A DNA stretch of 64,000 nt. It comes from Blattamonas nauphoetae. Taxonomy: Eukaryota; Preaxostyla; Oxymonadida. Positions 41,501 through 51,900 of this stretch are shown piece after piece. How positions within the stretch are numbered: position 1 is the stretch's first letter; each line of letters opens with the position of its first letter. A model generated the notes under the pieces. It ran no database searches, was not told where the DNA came from, and worked only from the letters and a program-made list of their open reading frames with translations. Position numbers and translations under genes: made by a program. The stretch covers positions 1-64,000 of the forward strand of contig JARBJD010000327.1 in the NCBI GenBank assembly GCA_033064195.1. The letters run 5' to 3'.

Positions 41501-43000
41501 ACCAGTTCGAGTGATCGTGTTTTCAGCGACATCAAAATGTCTTCGTTCGTTTTTATTGAACACATCAGCTTCGGAAAACAGGAGACCAGGCAGTTGATGT
41601 GTGGTTGAGAGAACATTGTCCCCAGGGTCTATCTGATTTGGTGAGATGTGATTTGCAAGGAGATTTTGAAGTTGTTCGAGTTTCTCCTCTTTCTCCAAGT
41701 CGAAATTTCGTTCGCAGGTTCGTTCCAGTGACAATTGAAGCGATCTCAATTGGGATTCCAGTTCTTTCGTCTCTTCCAACAGCTGCTGCGTCTCAATCTT
41801 AAATTCGATCGTCTTCTCTTTCACTTCCGAATCTCTCGTCGAGCTTTTGATCTCACTCACTTGAGTCATAAGCTGAATGTTCTTGATTTTCGACAGAGTC
41901 GTATCTGGGCCAAGCATTCGCTCCAAAAGACCACCTTCGAAAAGAGCTGTCGTTGTTGCTCGAAGAGCCACATTCTGAGAAAATACATTCAAGGGAACAA
42001 TAAATAAATAATGATTGGGTGACTAAAGAGGAGAACAGACAGGTTCCAACATCTTCAGAAGAACTTCTCTCACCGAAGGATCGATTGAGAGAGGAACTTT
42101 GGTCTCATCGAATGTGTGCAGTGCCGCACTCATCTGAAAGAGGTGCATTCCGTCAAACAGTGATTTTCCTGTCACCATCCGATACGCCAGAACTCCAAGC
42201 GACCAAACATCACTCGCTGGTGTGGCTGTTCCTTTGCTGTCCAACAGTCGCTCGGGTGAGTTGTATTCAAATGTTCCAAGTTCTGCAACGGTTGAGGTCA
42301 GTTGCTGATTCAGAGGAGCTGATCCTCCAAGATCACCTGAAGTCAGAAAGATGACATGTGAAAAGGATCAAATCCAACAAACACAGAAATGCCCGATTGT
42401 TCGGGCGAAGAAGAACATTTTCTGGCTTCAGATCTCCATGAGCTGTCGAGCCCGACGAGTGGGTGTGCATCCACAAAAGTCCCTCGCAAATGTCAACCAG
42501 AATCATCACCGTCAACTGAAAACACATCCACAATAACAAAACAAAGAGAATAAGCAAATTTTTAACAAATATCGAAGAATGATAAAAGGATAAGAGACAA
42601 ACAGGTAGAGGAATCAATTCGTTTCGTTCCTCATATTCCAACATCAGGTCTTTCAGGCTTCGATGACCAAGCTCCATCACAATCGCCTGGTGTCCTCCCA
42701 TGTCAATCGATTCATGAAGACCAACAATCCGAGCGTGAACAAAACGAGTCAACAACTCAACTTCACGACTCACTCGCTCCTTGTCTCCCTCTTTCAGCAT
42801 CGGCAGCACCTTCACCGCATATGAAACTCCACTTCCTTCGTGTGTCATTTTCAGAACTTGTCCAAAGGCTCCTTCACTGATCTTTTTCGGTTTTGTGTCT
42901 GAGACATGAATATGCATGTGGCGAAAGGAGAAACAATGATAAATCATCAGAGAAAGGACATACATCCAGGAGGGGTGATTTGGTCGTGTTTTGATGTCAT
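38484..43000 (-). CDS. Protein kinase with coiled coil and SPRY repeats, 14 exons
   Basis: The protein starts at the ATG at 43000 (MTSKHDQITPPGYTKPKKIS). Introns: 42899-42963, 42516-42602, 42337-42382, 41975-42040, 41237-41280, 40978-41015, 40454-40538, 40154-40247, 39548-39576, 39408-39457, 39165-39201, 38780-38809 and 38627-38692. All are GT-AG and all phases agree, giving 1259 residues. The kinase domain (about 15-290) has GAFGQV, the YAVKVL lysine, HGDLKPENVLL in place of HRD, CDLGG in place of DFG, and SPE in place of APE. A coiled coil (about 310-385) and SPRY units at roughly 390-560, 570-780 and 790-1070 follow, with an Asp/Glu tract inside the third. A fourth unit is cut short. The donor of intron 12 and the last exon are least certain. 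It is likely a cytosolic signalling protein. Confidence 0.85.
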
Positions 43001-43070
43001 TCTCGAAGATCAAGATCGCTTCAACCTCCAAGAAAGAATTCCACCTGAACAGTCTCTCTATTTCTCATCT

Positions 43071-46000
43071 ATGTTCCGTCCCGGTCGTGGGTTCGGTGGG
43101 AATCGGGGATATTCGTCGAGTGGGGGAGCGAATCAATTGAAGGACTGGGAGAACATCTCAGACATCACCGATTCGAACAACTCATCGTTTAAGACTGGTT
43201 CAACATTTAGTCGAAGTGGAAATACGAAAAAGGATGATTTTGGACTCTCTTCATACACTGACATTAACGATATTCCGACATCTCCCGAACATCGGACTCA
43301 AGGACGACGCTCTCCTCTCGACTTCGGTTTCTCAGGAGGAAAGAACCCAAAGTCTCGATCAAACCAGAGGAATGGTGACTATGTGAGAAATGAAGAGCCT
43401 GATGATGATGAAATTTGGCCTCCTAAAGCGAAGGGAGGGGAATTGCGCGATTGGGACAATCTTGATGATATTTCGATGGATATGACAAGTACACACCGAA
43501 GCGGGGAAGAAAGATCGGAAAGAGGAAGCATTGAACTCAAAAATTCAAAAACAGAAGACATACAATCACCAGCGCAGAGTGATTTGTTCGATGCTGAAAT
43601 CACATCTGACGAAGAAACAGAACGGGGGATGGCGAAAACGAAAAGAAGTGAACTATCGGAGACGACGAAAACACCAACGATGAAGGAAGATTATTCATTC
43701 GATTTTGGCAGTGATAGCGATAATACCGTGTCAACAAAATCACCATCCCAGAAATCGGAGAATGCAGAATCAGAAAAGAAAGAACCAGAAACTGAAGCGG
43801 AAAGTGACTCTTCTGAACAATACCAGCCTCGACAGAACCTGATCTCAGCAGATGACTTCTTCGCGGAATCGGAAGATTCGGTGTCGACAGTGAAGAACCA
43901 GAGGAACTCACCAACTCCAAAACCTCAGAAATCACCAGATACGATCGTGGACAGTCGTGATACACGTCAAGAATCTGATGAAAATCAGATACAATCGAGC
44001 GACGAGGAACAGTCATCGGAGAACGAGATCAAGGACGCCAGAAATAACCAAACGAACATATCAGAACCTCCAAAGCGAGAATCTCCTGTGATATCTCCGA
44101 GACGGCCACAAAAACCGGTGGAATCAACAATAAAGAAGAAATCGAAACCCGTCGTGTCTGATGATGATTCTGAGGTGAATTCTCCACTTTCTTCGGAAAA
44201 TGAGGAAGAACAATCCAAAGTTGTTGATGAATCACCACAGGAAGAACAATTAAACCAAAATGATAAAGCTGAAGACAGCTCCGACGACGACAACACTTTC
44301 TCGTCCACAAAGCGAAGCGGAAAGGGCCGAGATGCAGAATCTCCACAGCAATCACCCAAACGATCACCGAAACGCTCGCCAAAACGAACACCCAAAAAGA
44401 ATTCAAAAAAACAGCAAATCGAAACGGAACCACTCTCAGACGATGTGGACATGAGTGAGGAAAGCGAGAAAGAAGACGGGACAGAACGGAAGGAGAGAGT
44501 GGCAGAGGACGAGACGTGGGATTTGGGAAGGAAATCGGAAGATCCACTCGACACGACACCGCAAACAGACACAGATGGGGACAACCACACTCCCCATCCG
44601 ACATCACGTGATGGAGGCGAGGGCGAGACGGAACGCGAGTCGTCGTTTGGGGATTCTGAGAAAGAAGAGAAATCGAGGAAGGTCGAGAAGAAGGAGAAGA
44701 GACGAAAGAGAGATCCACTCCACAACACATCTGATCTTCTCGATGTCACAAAAACAGAAGCAGGACTGTCGAGTGAGAGCGAGGAAGAATCAGCGAAAGA
44801 GGACGAATTGATTCTCCAATCAGAACAAGAAGTGACCAAACCACAGACATCTCAAGAAGATCCACCGAACAATCAGCCACAAACATCGAAACGCGGAGGA
44901 TCGGCGAAAAGGACGGGACATCCGAAGGCAGCTCAACCGAAGCCGAAACAAGCGCAAAGTTCGACGACGAAAGCGAAGACAGTCAAATCGACACGTCAGA
45001 TTGAAATGGAGGAAGAGCGAAAAAGGAAGAGACAGGAAGAAAAGAAGCGAATTGAGCAGTTGGAAGCAGAAAGGAAGAAACGTGAAGAAGAAAGAATTGC
45101 CGCTCGGAAGGAAGAGCAACAGCGAGAGAAGGAGAGAAGGGAAGAAATTGCGAAAAGTCAACAAGAAAAGAAGAAAGAACCGAAAATATGGGCGAGAAAG
45201 ACGACACAACCGAAGAAACAGACAGGCAGACCAAAATCAGCTCAGAAAGGACAAACGATGGAGAAGCAGAAGCCGACAAGAACGGCAAAGACGATTGGGA
45301 AGAAGGTTGGAGTGAAACGGATTGAAAAGGAGGAAGAAGAGGAGCAAGACGAAGCGGAAGATGAGTGGAGCGAAGGGGTGAGTGAGGAAGACCGACCGCT
45401 ATCGAAAGAGAACAGGCCAAGCCACAGCGAAAGCAAGGAACGGTTGGAAAGAGCACACTCCAAACTTGAGCGAGAAGTGACTCGTCTGAAAGCGGAAATC
45501 AAGCAACTTCGCGTCGACAGAGAAAAGGCCGAGCGAGCGGAAGACGCGGCGATGGAAGAGAAAGCTGAGTTGGAACGAGAACTGGGCGAGAAGGACGAAG
45601 AGATTGAAAAGATGAAGAAAGAGGGAAGAGAGAAGAGGGAGAACTTCACAGCGATGGGAAAGAAAGTGTCAGAACTGGAGAAAGAAAATAGAAAACTGAG
45701 AGAAGAATCGGAAACTGCGATGGAGAGTGTGCGAGTGGCGACGGAAGCGCTGGAAGAAGAGAGGAAGAGGAATCGAGAGCTCGAAGAGCAAGTGAGGAAT
45801 TTGGAGAATGTGGACAGAAAGTTCGGGCAGTTGCATCGAATCAGAGGAAAGCAGAACCAACACACGAAAGAAGAGATCGTGGAGAGGATGAACAAACTGA
45901 CTGACGAAGAAATTGAAGAGCTGGCAGCGCAACTGAAAGAGGAAGGAGTTCTGAATCGAGAATATGAGAAGCAGATTGAAGGGAAGGGAGGAAGGAAGCG

Positions 46001-48776
46001 AGATATCGAAATGGCGACACTTGTGGAGAGGACGAGAGAGTTGGAGAAGAGGATCAGAGAAATGCAGGAAGAGGAGGCAGCGAGAGCGACGGAAATGACA
46101 GAGAGACTGAAGGAGGAGAAGACAGAGAGGGAAGAGAAGGAGAGAGAGATGAAGCGGTTGGAAACGGATCTGTCGAGAGAGAAGCGACAACACAGACAGA
46201 CTCGAAAGGAGCTGATTGCAGTGACGGAAGAGTTGAGGGAGTTGGAAGAAGAGTTCCACACTGTGCACGATGGGAATCGAACACGAACCAAACCGAAGAC
46301 GAAGTCAATCCAACGGATTAACAGCGAGGGAGACGAAGATACTTCGGATCTCAGTGAAGACAAGCAGACACAGACAACAGCAACAACAAAACAAAACAAA
46401 CGAGAGGAGACGTCACATCAATCATCATCGAAACAACCAAAACGAAAAACGAAGTCCAAAACGAAGAAAGAAACGAGGACAACGAAATTGAAAGACGAGG
46501 AGGGACCAGAAGTGGACGATCTGATGGAAGAGAACAAGGAACTGAAAGAGCGGCTCAGGGCAACAGAAGACCAAGTGAAACAGATGCGAGCTGAACTGAA
46601 AACAACAAAATCAGCACCAAAACCAAAGAAGCAAGATCGTCCATCCAAACTCTCAAAAAGGACAAAAGAGAGAACAGAACATGACGAAAGCAGCGACGAA
46701 CACGCAGAAAATGAAAAAGCGAATTTACTGGAACGTCGACTGAGGCAGAAAGAGAAGGAAGTTGTGTCGCTGAAAGAGGAGATGGAAGTTTTGAACGAGA
46801 TTATTGCTGAACACGAAACGATGGAAGAGGAGAGAAGAACCGAAGCAGACAAAGAGAAGATGCGAGAGAAGATGGAACAGGAAAAACAGATTTCATTGAT
46901 TGAAGCGAAATGGAAGGAGAAACTGGAGATGCACAGGGAAATCCAATCTGAAGAACGAGAACGATGGGAAGAGAGAATGGAACGGATGAAAACAGAGTTT
47001 GCGGAGAAGGAAGAGAAGAACGAGGAAAGGAGGAAAGATGAGATGAGAAAAGCAGAGAACACGATGGAAGGAGAGAAAAGGATTCTTCTCGAACGAATTG
47101 ACGAGCTCGAGAGGAAGATCGAAACACAACAGAAATCACTCGAAACTCCAACAAAGCTACAACCAGAGATCAAAACCACGAAACAAGAAACGTCGAGAAG
47201 TGATGAAAGGAAGGAGAGAGAAAGGGAAGGATCGAGTCGGAAAGCAGAGGAAGAGAAGAGATGGAGTGGGATTGTCGATGAGATGAGAGAAGAATTGAAG
47301 TCGACGAAAGAGAAGTTGGATGCGACAGAGAAATCTCTCGATCAAGTGGAAAGAGAGAAGAGTGAGATCCAAAACGAAAGTAATAATCTGAAGCAAGTGA
47401 AGGAGGAGCAAAAGAAAAGAATCGAATCGCTGGCGTTGGAACTGGAGGAGATGAGGCGACGTCTCTCCTCTCAGCCAGACTCTCGTCAGCCACTCACCAC
47501 TCCTCCAGCCACACAACGCTCGTCGCATCCCACACCATCCACTCCTCCACCCAAACTCGACACACATCTTCCCTCTGCCGCCTCGCCTCTCCTCTCACCT
47601 CCTTCCGTCCGCTCCTCGTTCCACGCAGTCTCGCCACCTCAACCCAACCCACATCCTGACACAGCTCGACTGGCACAAGCGACTGAACAGTTAGATCGTC
47701 TGCTTGCTTTGACAGGGCGGATGAGAGAGAAAGAAGAAAAGTGGAAGAGTGAACAGACTCAGATGCTTGGAGAAATGAGAGAGATGTCCAGGAAGATGAG
47801 CGGACTGGAGAGTGCGCTTCGAGAGGAAGAGAAAGTGAGGAAAGGGTTGGAGTTCACGATTGGGGAGTTGGAGGTCGCCAACAAAGAAAAGATGGTTGAA
47901 ATGGTATCGCTTCGAAAACGAATGAAAGATGCCGAGGCCACCACTCGCGTTGTTTCGGAGACAGTGGAAGAAGAACGAGGGCAAAGCGAGGCGCGGATGA
48001 AGCGGATGATGGAATTGAACGAGATGGAAATCAGACAACTGAAAAGCGAGATTGAGATGTTGATGGAAGAGAAGAGGGAGTTTGAGGCGGAAAGGGTCGA
48101 GTTGGCTGAGAATCGAGTGAAAGTGAAGGAGCTGCTGCGGAGAGTGGAAGAAAACGAGACGATGTTGGGAGGGCTGTCGTTCGAGATTGCAGAAAGAGGG
48201 AAAGGAGAGAGGGAAGGACGACGGGAGAGGCAGTTGGAGAGGGAGCTTGAAGATGTGCGGGGGCGATTGGAGAGGAAGGAGAGAGAAGGGGAAGAAAAAG
48301 AAGGAAAATTGATTTTGGAGGCAGAAAAGCGAACGAATCAGCTCGTCGCAACTCTGAAACGAGTGATTTCCGAGAAAGACAACACAATCCTGACACTTCG
48401 CCAGCAGCTCGACCAGCTACGGAAGGTCCAGGCAGACACGCCAAACCCACTTTTCAGGGGAGACGATGAAGATGGAGATTACAACATTCAGAACACAGAA
48501 GATGCCCTTCAGCTGCCTCCACACGAAAAGATGAGGGAGAAGAGGTTTGTTGACATTGTAAGTCGTGGTCAGCATAGAAGCAGTGAGGAGGAAGAAGAGA
48601 GCGAAGAACGTCCGCCTCACACACCATCTCGTGTCCAGCCGTATCAAAGCACAACAACCCCAACGCGATGGAAGGACGATCTACACAATCTGCAGATGCC
48701 TGCTGATCCTCTCTTCTATCCTCCTCGACCAACGGGGACGAGAGGAACACGGGTTGGGAGACGAGGAGGGAAATGA
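43071..48776 (+). CDS. Giant disordered and coiled-coil protein
   Basis: Single-exon gene. I take the ATG at 43071 (MFRPGRGFGGNRGYSSSGG) and not the upstream frame, which runs into the kinase 5' end 70 bp away on the other strand. The protein has 1901 residues. Residues 1-640 are acidic and Ser/Thr-rich, with an SPKRSPKRSPKRTPKK basic run near 430. Residues 640-1460 are a long E/K/R coiled coil broken by a Ser/Thr/Lys linker near 1070-1150. Residues 1463-1535 are Pro-rich, 1540-1785 a second coiled coil, and the end is Arg/Gly-rich (RGTRVGRRGGK). There is no signal or membrane segment. A cytoskeletal or centrosome-type scaffold is likely from layout alone. It shares its promoter region with the kinase. 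Confidence 0.8.
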   Translation: MFRPGRGFGGNRGYSSSGGANQLKDWENISDITDSNNSSFKTGSTFSRSGNTKKDDFGLSSYTDINDIPTSPEHRTQGRRSPLDFGFSGGKNPKSRSNQRNGDYVRNEEPDDDEIWPPKAKGGELRDWDNLDDISMDMTSTHRSGEERSERGSIELKNSKTEDIQSPAQSDLFDAEITSDEETERGMAKTKRSELSETTKTPTMKEDYSFDFGSDSDNTVSTKSPSQKSENAESEKKEPETEAESDSSEQYQPRQNLISADDFFAESEDSVSTVKNQRNSPTPKPQKSPDTIVDSRDTRQESDENQIQSSDEEQSSENEIKDARNNQTNISEPPKRESPVISPRRPQKPVESTIKKKSKPVVSDDDSEVNSPLSSENEEEQSKVVDESPQEEQLNQNDKAEDSSDDDNTFSSTKRSGKGRDAESPQQSPKRSPKRSPKRTPKKNSKKQQIETEPLSDDVDMSEESEKEDGTERKERVAEDETWDLGRKSEDPLDTTPQTDTDGDNHTPHPTSRDGGEGETERESSFGDSEKEEKSRKVEKKEKRRKRDPLHNTSDLLDVTKTEAGLSSESEEESAKEDELILQSEQEVTKPQTSQEDPPNNQPQTSKRGGSAKRTGHPKAAQPKPKQAQSSTTKAKTVKSTRQIEMEEERKRKRQEEKKRIEQLEAERKKREEERIAARKEEQQREKERREEIAKSQQEKKKEPKIWARKTTQPKKQTGRPKSAQKGQTMEKQKPTRTAKTIGKKVGVKRIEKEEEEEQDEAEDEWSEGVSEEDRPLSKENRPSHSESKERLERAHSKLEREVTRLKAEIKQLRVDREKAERAEDAAMEEKAELERELGEKDEEIEKMKKEGREKRENFTAMGKKVSELEKENRKLREESETAMESVRVATEALEEERKRNRELEEQVRNLENVDRKFGQLHRIRGKQNQHTKEEIVERMNKLTDEEIEELAAQLKEEGVLNREYEKQIEGKGGRKRDIEMATLVERTRELEKRIREMQEEEAARATEMTERLKEEKTEREEKEREMKRLETDLSREKRQHRQTRKELIAVTEELRELEEEFHTVHDGNRTRTKPKTKSIQRINSEGDEDTSDLSEDKQTQTTATTKQNKREETSHQSSSKQPKRKTKSKTKKETRTTKLKDEEGPEVDDLMEENKELKERLRATEDQVKQMRAELKTTKSAPKPKKQDRPSKLSKRTKERTEHDESSDEHAENEKANLLERRLRQKEKEVVSLKEEMEVLNEIIAEHETMEEERRTEADKEKMREKMEQEKQISLIEAKWKEKLEMHREIQSEERERWEERMERMKTEFAEKEEKNEERRKDEMRKAENTMEGEKRILLERIDELERKIETQQKSLETPTKLQPEIKTTKQETSRSDERKEREREGSSRKAEEEKRWSGIVDEMREELKSTKEKLDATEKSLDQVEREKSEIQNESNNLKQVKEEQKKRIESLALELEEMRRRLSSQPDSRQPLTTPPATQRSSHPTPSTPPPKLDTHLPSAASPLLSPPSVRSSFHAVSPPQPNPHPDTARLAQATEQLDRLLALTGRMREKEEKWKSEQTQMLGEMREMSRKMSGLESALREEEKVRKGLEFTIGELEVANKEKMVEMVSLRKRMKDAEATTRVVSETVEEERGQSEARMKRMMELNEMEIRQLKSEIEMLMEEKREFEAERVELAENRVKVKELLRRVEENETMLGGLSFEIAERGKGEREGRRERQLERELEDVRGRLERKEREGEEKEGKLILEAEKRTNQLVATLKRVISEKDNTILTLRQQLDQLRKVQADTPNPLFRGDDEDGDYNIQNTEDALQLPPHEKMREKRFVDIVSRGQHRSSEEEEESEERPPHTPSRVQPYQSTTTPTRWKDDLHNLQMPADPLFYPPRPTGTRGTRVGRRGGK

Positions 48777-48999
48777 TGTCACTGTTCATTTTGAACCTGG
48801 TTCGAAGTGTGTTCTTCATTTTTGTCGGTCATCTTTTCGCCAGTTTTCTCTTGAGTTGACTATTTATCGATCTACCAATTTGTGAATTTTCATTGTCCAA
48901 GGAAACGTCTATTCAGTAGAGCCATTTGAAAGAAGAAAAATGGGTGCAAACAAAGGGTCTGATCAACTCAAAAAAAACCATCACAAATCGAACTGAACG
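48777..48999. other. Intergenic region
   Basis: AT-rich, holding the end of the coiled-coil gene and the start of the surface-protein gene on the same strand. No distinct element is seen. Confidence 0.4.
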
Positions 49000-51900
49000 A
49001 TGTTCCTGTTCTTGATGCTTTGTGGCACCATTCGGAGCCAAGAACAACTTTTGCGTTCATTGCGTGAGATACTTGACACGCGAAAAGTGAACTTTTCAAA
49101 CAAGAAAGACGCTTTATTCGCGGAATTGCATGTTCCGAGCGGGCGATATCACATTGCTTATTATTTGGTTGAATCGGACACACTGCATCTTCGAGGAAAT
49201 TCAACAACAATCATGCACATGGAAAGAAGAACACTCGCTTCAAAAATGAAATTGGATGTTGAAGGCCAAAATAGACAAGAAGCAGAAACAGGCACCAACA
49301 CGATGTTTATCTTCTGGAATTGCACGGCATCACTGTGGAACGTGTTGTTGGACAGTAGTGTGATGGGGACGACAGTTGGAAGATTGCGTGAGTCTTGCGT
49401 GACGATTGTTGGGAGCAGGATCTTGTCGAACGCGGAACAGTCGCCATTCGTGATTGTTGGTGGTGGGAGTGCGGTCGGGAGTTGGATATCTGTGATTGAT
49501 AGTGTTCATGAATCATCAGATTGTTTGGTGCTTCTTCCACTTGTGTGGGAGATGTCATCAGAACTGGATGAATCGGGATCGGTTTTGGTGTCTGGGAGTG
49601 GGATGGAAGTGTCGAATGTGCATCTGATTGCTGGAAGTGGACCTCTCTTTGGACGATCGGAACAAGCCACACGTGAGACAAGAAGGGACGATTCTCGAGT
49701 GGAAACTCGCTTGATTGGGAGCAGAATTGTGAACACGACGAGCGAAGTGGGAGTGAGAAGTGGTGTGGAAGGGATTGGGGAGGGACTTGTGGGCTGTTCA
49801 GTTAGCTCGAGCACGAACCATCTTTGTGGAACAGCGATTGGTGGGATGGATGATGGAGGATCGCTGCTGTCGCTCAACACGTCCTTCACTTGCTGCCACA
49901 CTCCCTCCTGGACCAACGCGGACCCCAACATTCGCCAGAATCAATACTTAAAGGGACGAACAGCCATCTCCTCAATCACCTCGCCTCATGTCTTCACTCT
50001 CTGCACGTTCAAGCAATGCTCAGCACAAAAAAATGGAGGAGCCATTGCCACAGAAACCAATAAGATCATCCTCCAGATTGACCAATGCTCATTCCACACT
50101 TGCTCTTGCATAATATCAACTGGTTGGGGAGGAGCAATCTCAGTCTGTCCACCCGACGGCGGTCAAGCAACCCTCTCCGTCTCCTCGTCCTCCTTCTTTG
50201 GTTGTACAGCTCCATTTGGAGGAAGTCTGTATCTCTTTCGAGTCCATGATCTGTCCGTTTCTGAATGTGTCTTCCTCGATTCCAAATCATCATTCTTTGG
50301 TGGAGCGATCGCCATCGCCAACACTTCATTTGGGGCTTCCGCTGGAATCACCAACACTCTCTTCCAGAACTGCCGAGAGACAACCACCGGCACGTCTTTC
50401 GGAGGTGCAGCTTTCCACATCCATAACTGCCCTTCGCACAAGTTGTCCTACGTCCAGTTCAGACTGTGTGTCGCTGCAGGTGGACGTGGGCACGACGTGT
50501 TCCTTCAAGGATCCCCATTCACTTCGAGCTCGTACTCGACTTGTGACTCCACATCGTCAAACAAACATCGAGTGTCGAGTGGCTCGTCAGACAACAGCTC
50601 TCTACTCAAAGACACGGAATTCGAAGCAACAATCGAATCACTTGCCTGGACAGAAACAGGAGACGACACGGTCACATTCATACTGACTTTGGACAAGGCA
50701 GTGTCGGGGACGATGATGGTGCTTGTTTCGAATTTGGAAGGAACACGACAAGAAGTGAATGGAATGGCACCGAAGATTGGGCGAGTGTTGTTCTCTTTCG
50801 TCTCGTCTGCAGTTGGAACGTGTTCATCGTCGGTTGGCGAGTCGGAACTCCTCCAACTTCCTCTCTCCGACTACAAAATCCTCGCTGCATCAATCTCGAA
50901 CCACAAAGCGACGACTCCATCAGATTTACTTGCTGCTCCTGCGATACCCACCATCATTCGCGCTTCGTGTGATCTGGACGAGAGTGGAACAGAAGTGGAT
51001 GTGACCTTCTCTGGGATGGTCATCCCCGAAGGACCCTGCACACTCACTCTGAACGACAGCTCAACTTTGGAAGTGACCTTCAGCGATGAAAGTGGGACGA
51101 GTGTTGGAAGTGTGACGAAGGGAGTGAGTGGGAAGGATGGGGAGTGGTCGGAGAAAACAGAATATGTGCTGACTGGAATTGTGAGCTTGGTGAGTCCAGC
51201 CACATCGATTGAGATTGCGTCTGATGTTGGATTCAGGATTCCAGCAGCAGCTCGGCTTTCGAAGGTGAGTGTGAGTGGATTTGTGGATCCAAGAAAGACT
51301 TCAGTTCAGCTGTCATTCGAATCATTGAAACTGGAAGCGAACAAGAACTACATTTTGAAGCTGAAACAAACAGAATCATCTGAAGATGCGATCACTCGAG
51401 AATTGGAAACAGATGGAAATGGAGATGTGTTGGATGTGACAGAGAGTCTTTATCCATTTATGACCGAAGCTGAGGAAAGGAGAAAGCAGCTGAAGTTCGG
51501 AAAGTCGTATGAAGTGTTGTCTCTGACCGCTTCTGGCCGCACTCGATCCGTCCTGATCTCCTCTTTTGTGATCACAATGCCCGACGAACCGATGCGAATC
51601 ACATCATCTTCTTGCTCGCTGGGAGGAGATCAACAGAAATCAGCATTGGTGATTCTGAAGGGAGTGAAGTTGGGAGGAGGGATGGAGTTCAACGTGACAG
51701 TTCAGAAGATGATTGGATTGGCAGCAAGTGGTGAAGATATTGTGCTTTCTGGAAGACTCTCTGGTTCTTCGTCATCAACCGAACACACCCACTCTGTTGA
51801 TATCTTCGGAGTGTCCAACGCTCCCCTCTCGTTCGACACGAAGTATCTGATCACCAAATTCGTTGCCAAAGATTATGTTTCTGCTGTTGATGCCTTTGTG

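Noticed and set aside
42906-43070. An N-terminal extension of the coiled-coil protein
   Set aside because: This part overlaps the first exon and first intron of the kinase on the other strand, and its residues look random. The ATG at 43071 starts a clear compositionally biased protein.
45242-47179. Long Ser/Phe/Leu-rich minus-strand frames under the coiled-coil gene
   Set aside because: These are shadows of E/K/R-rich coding sequence.
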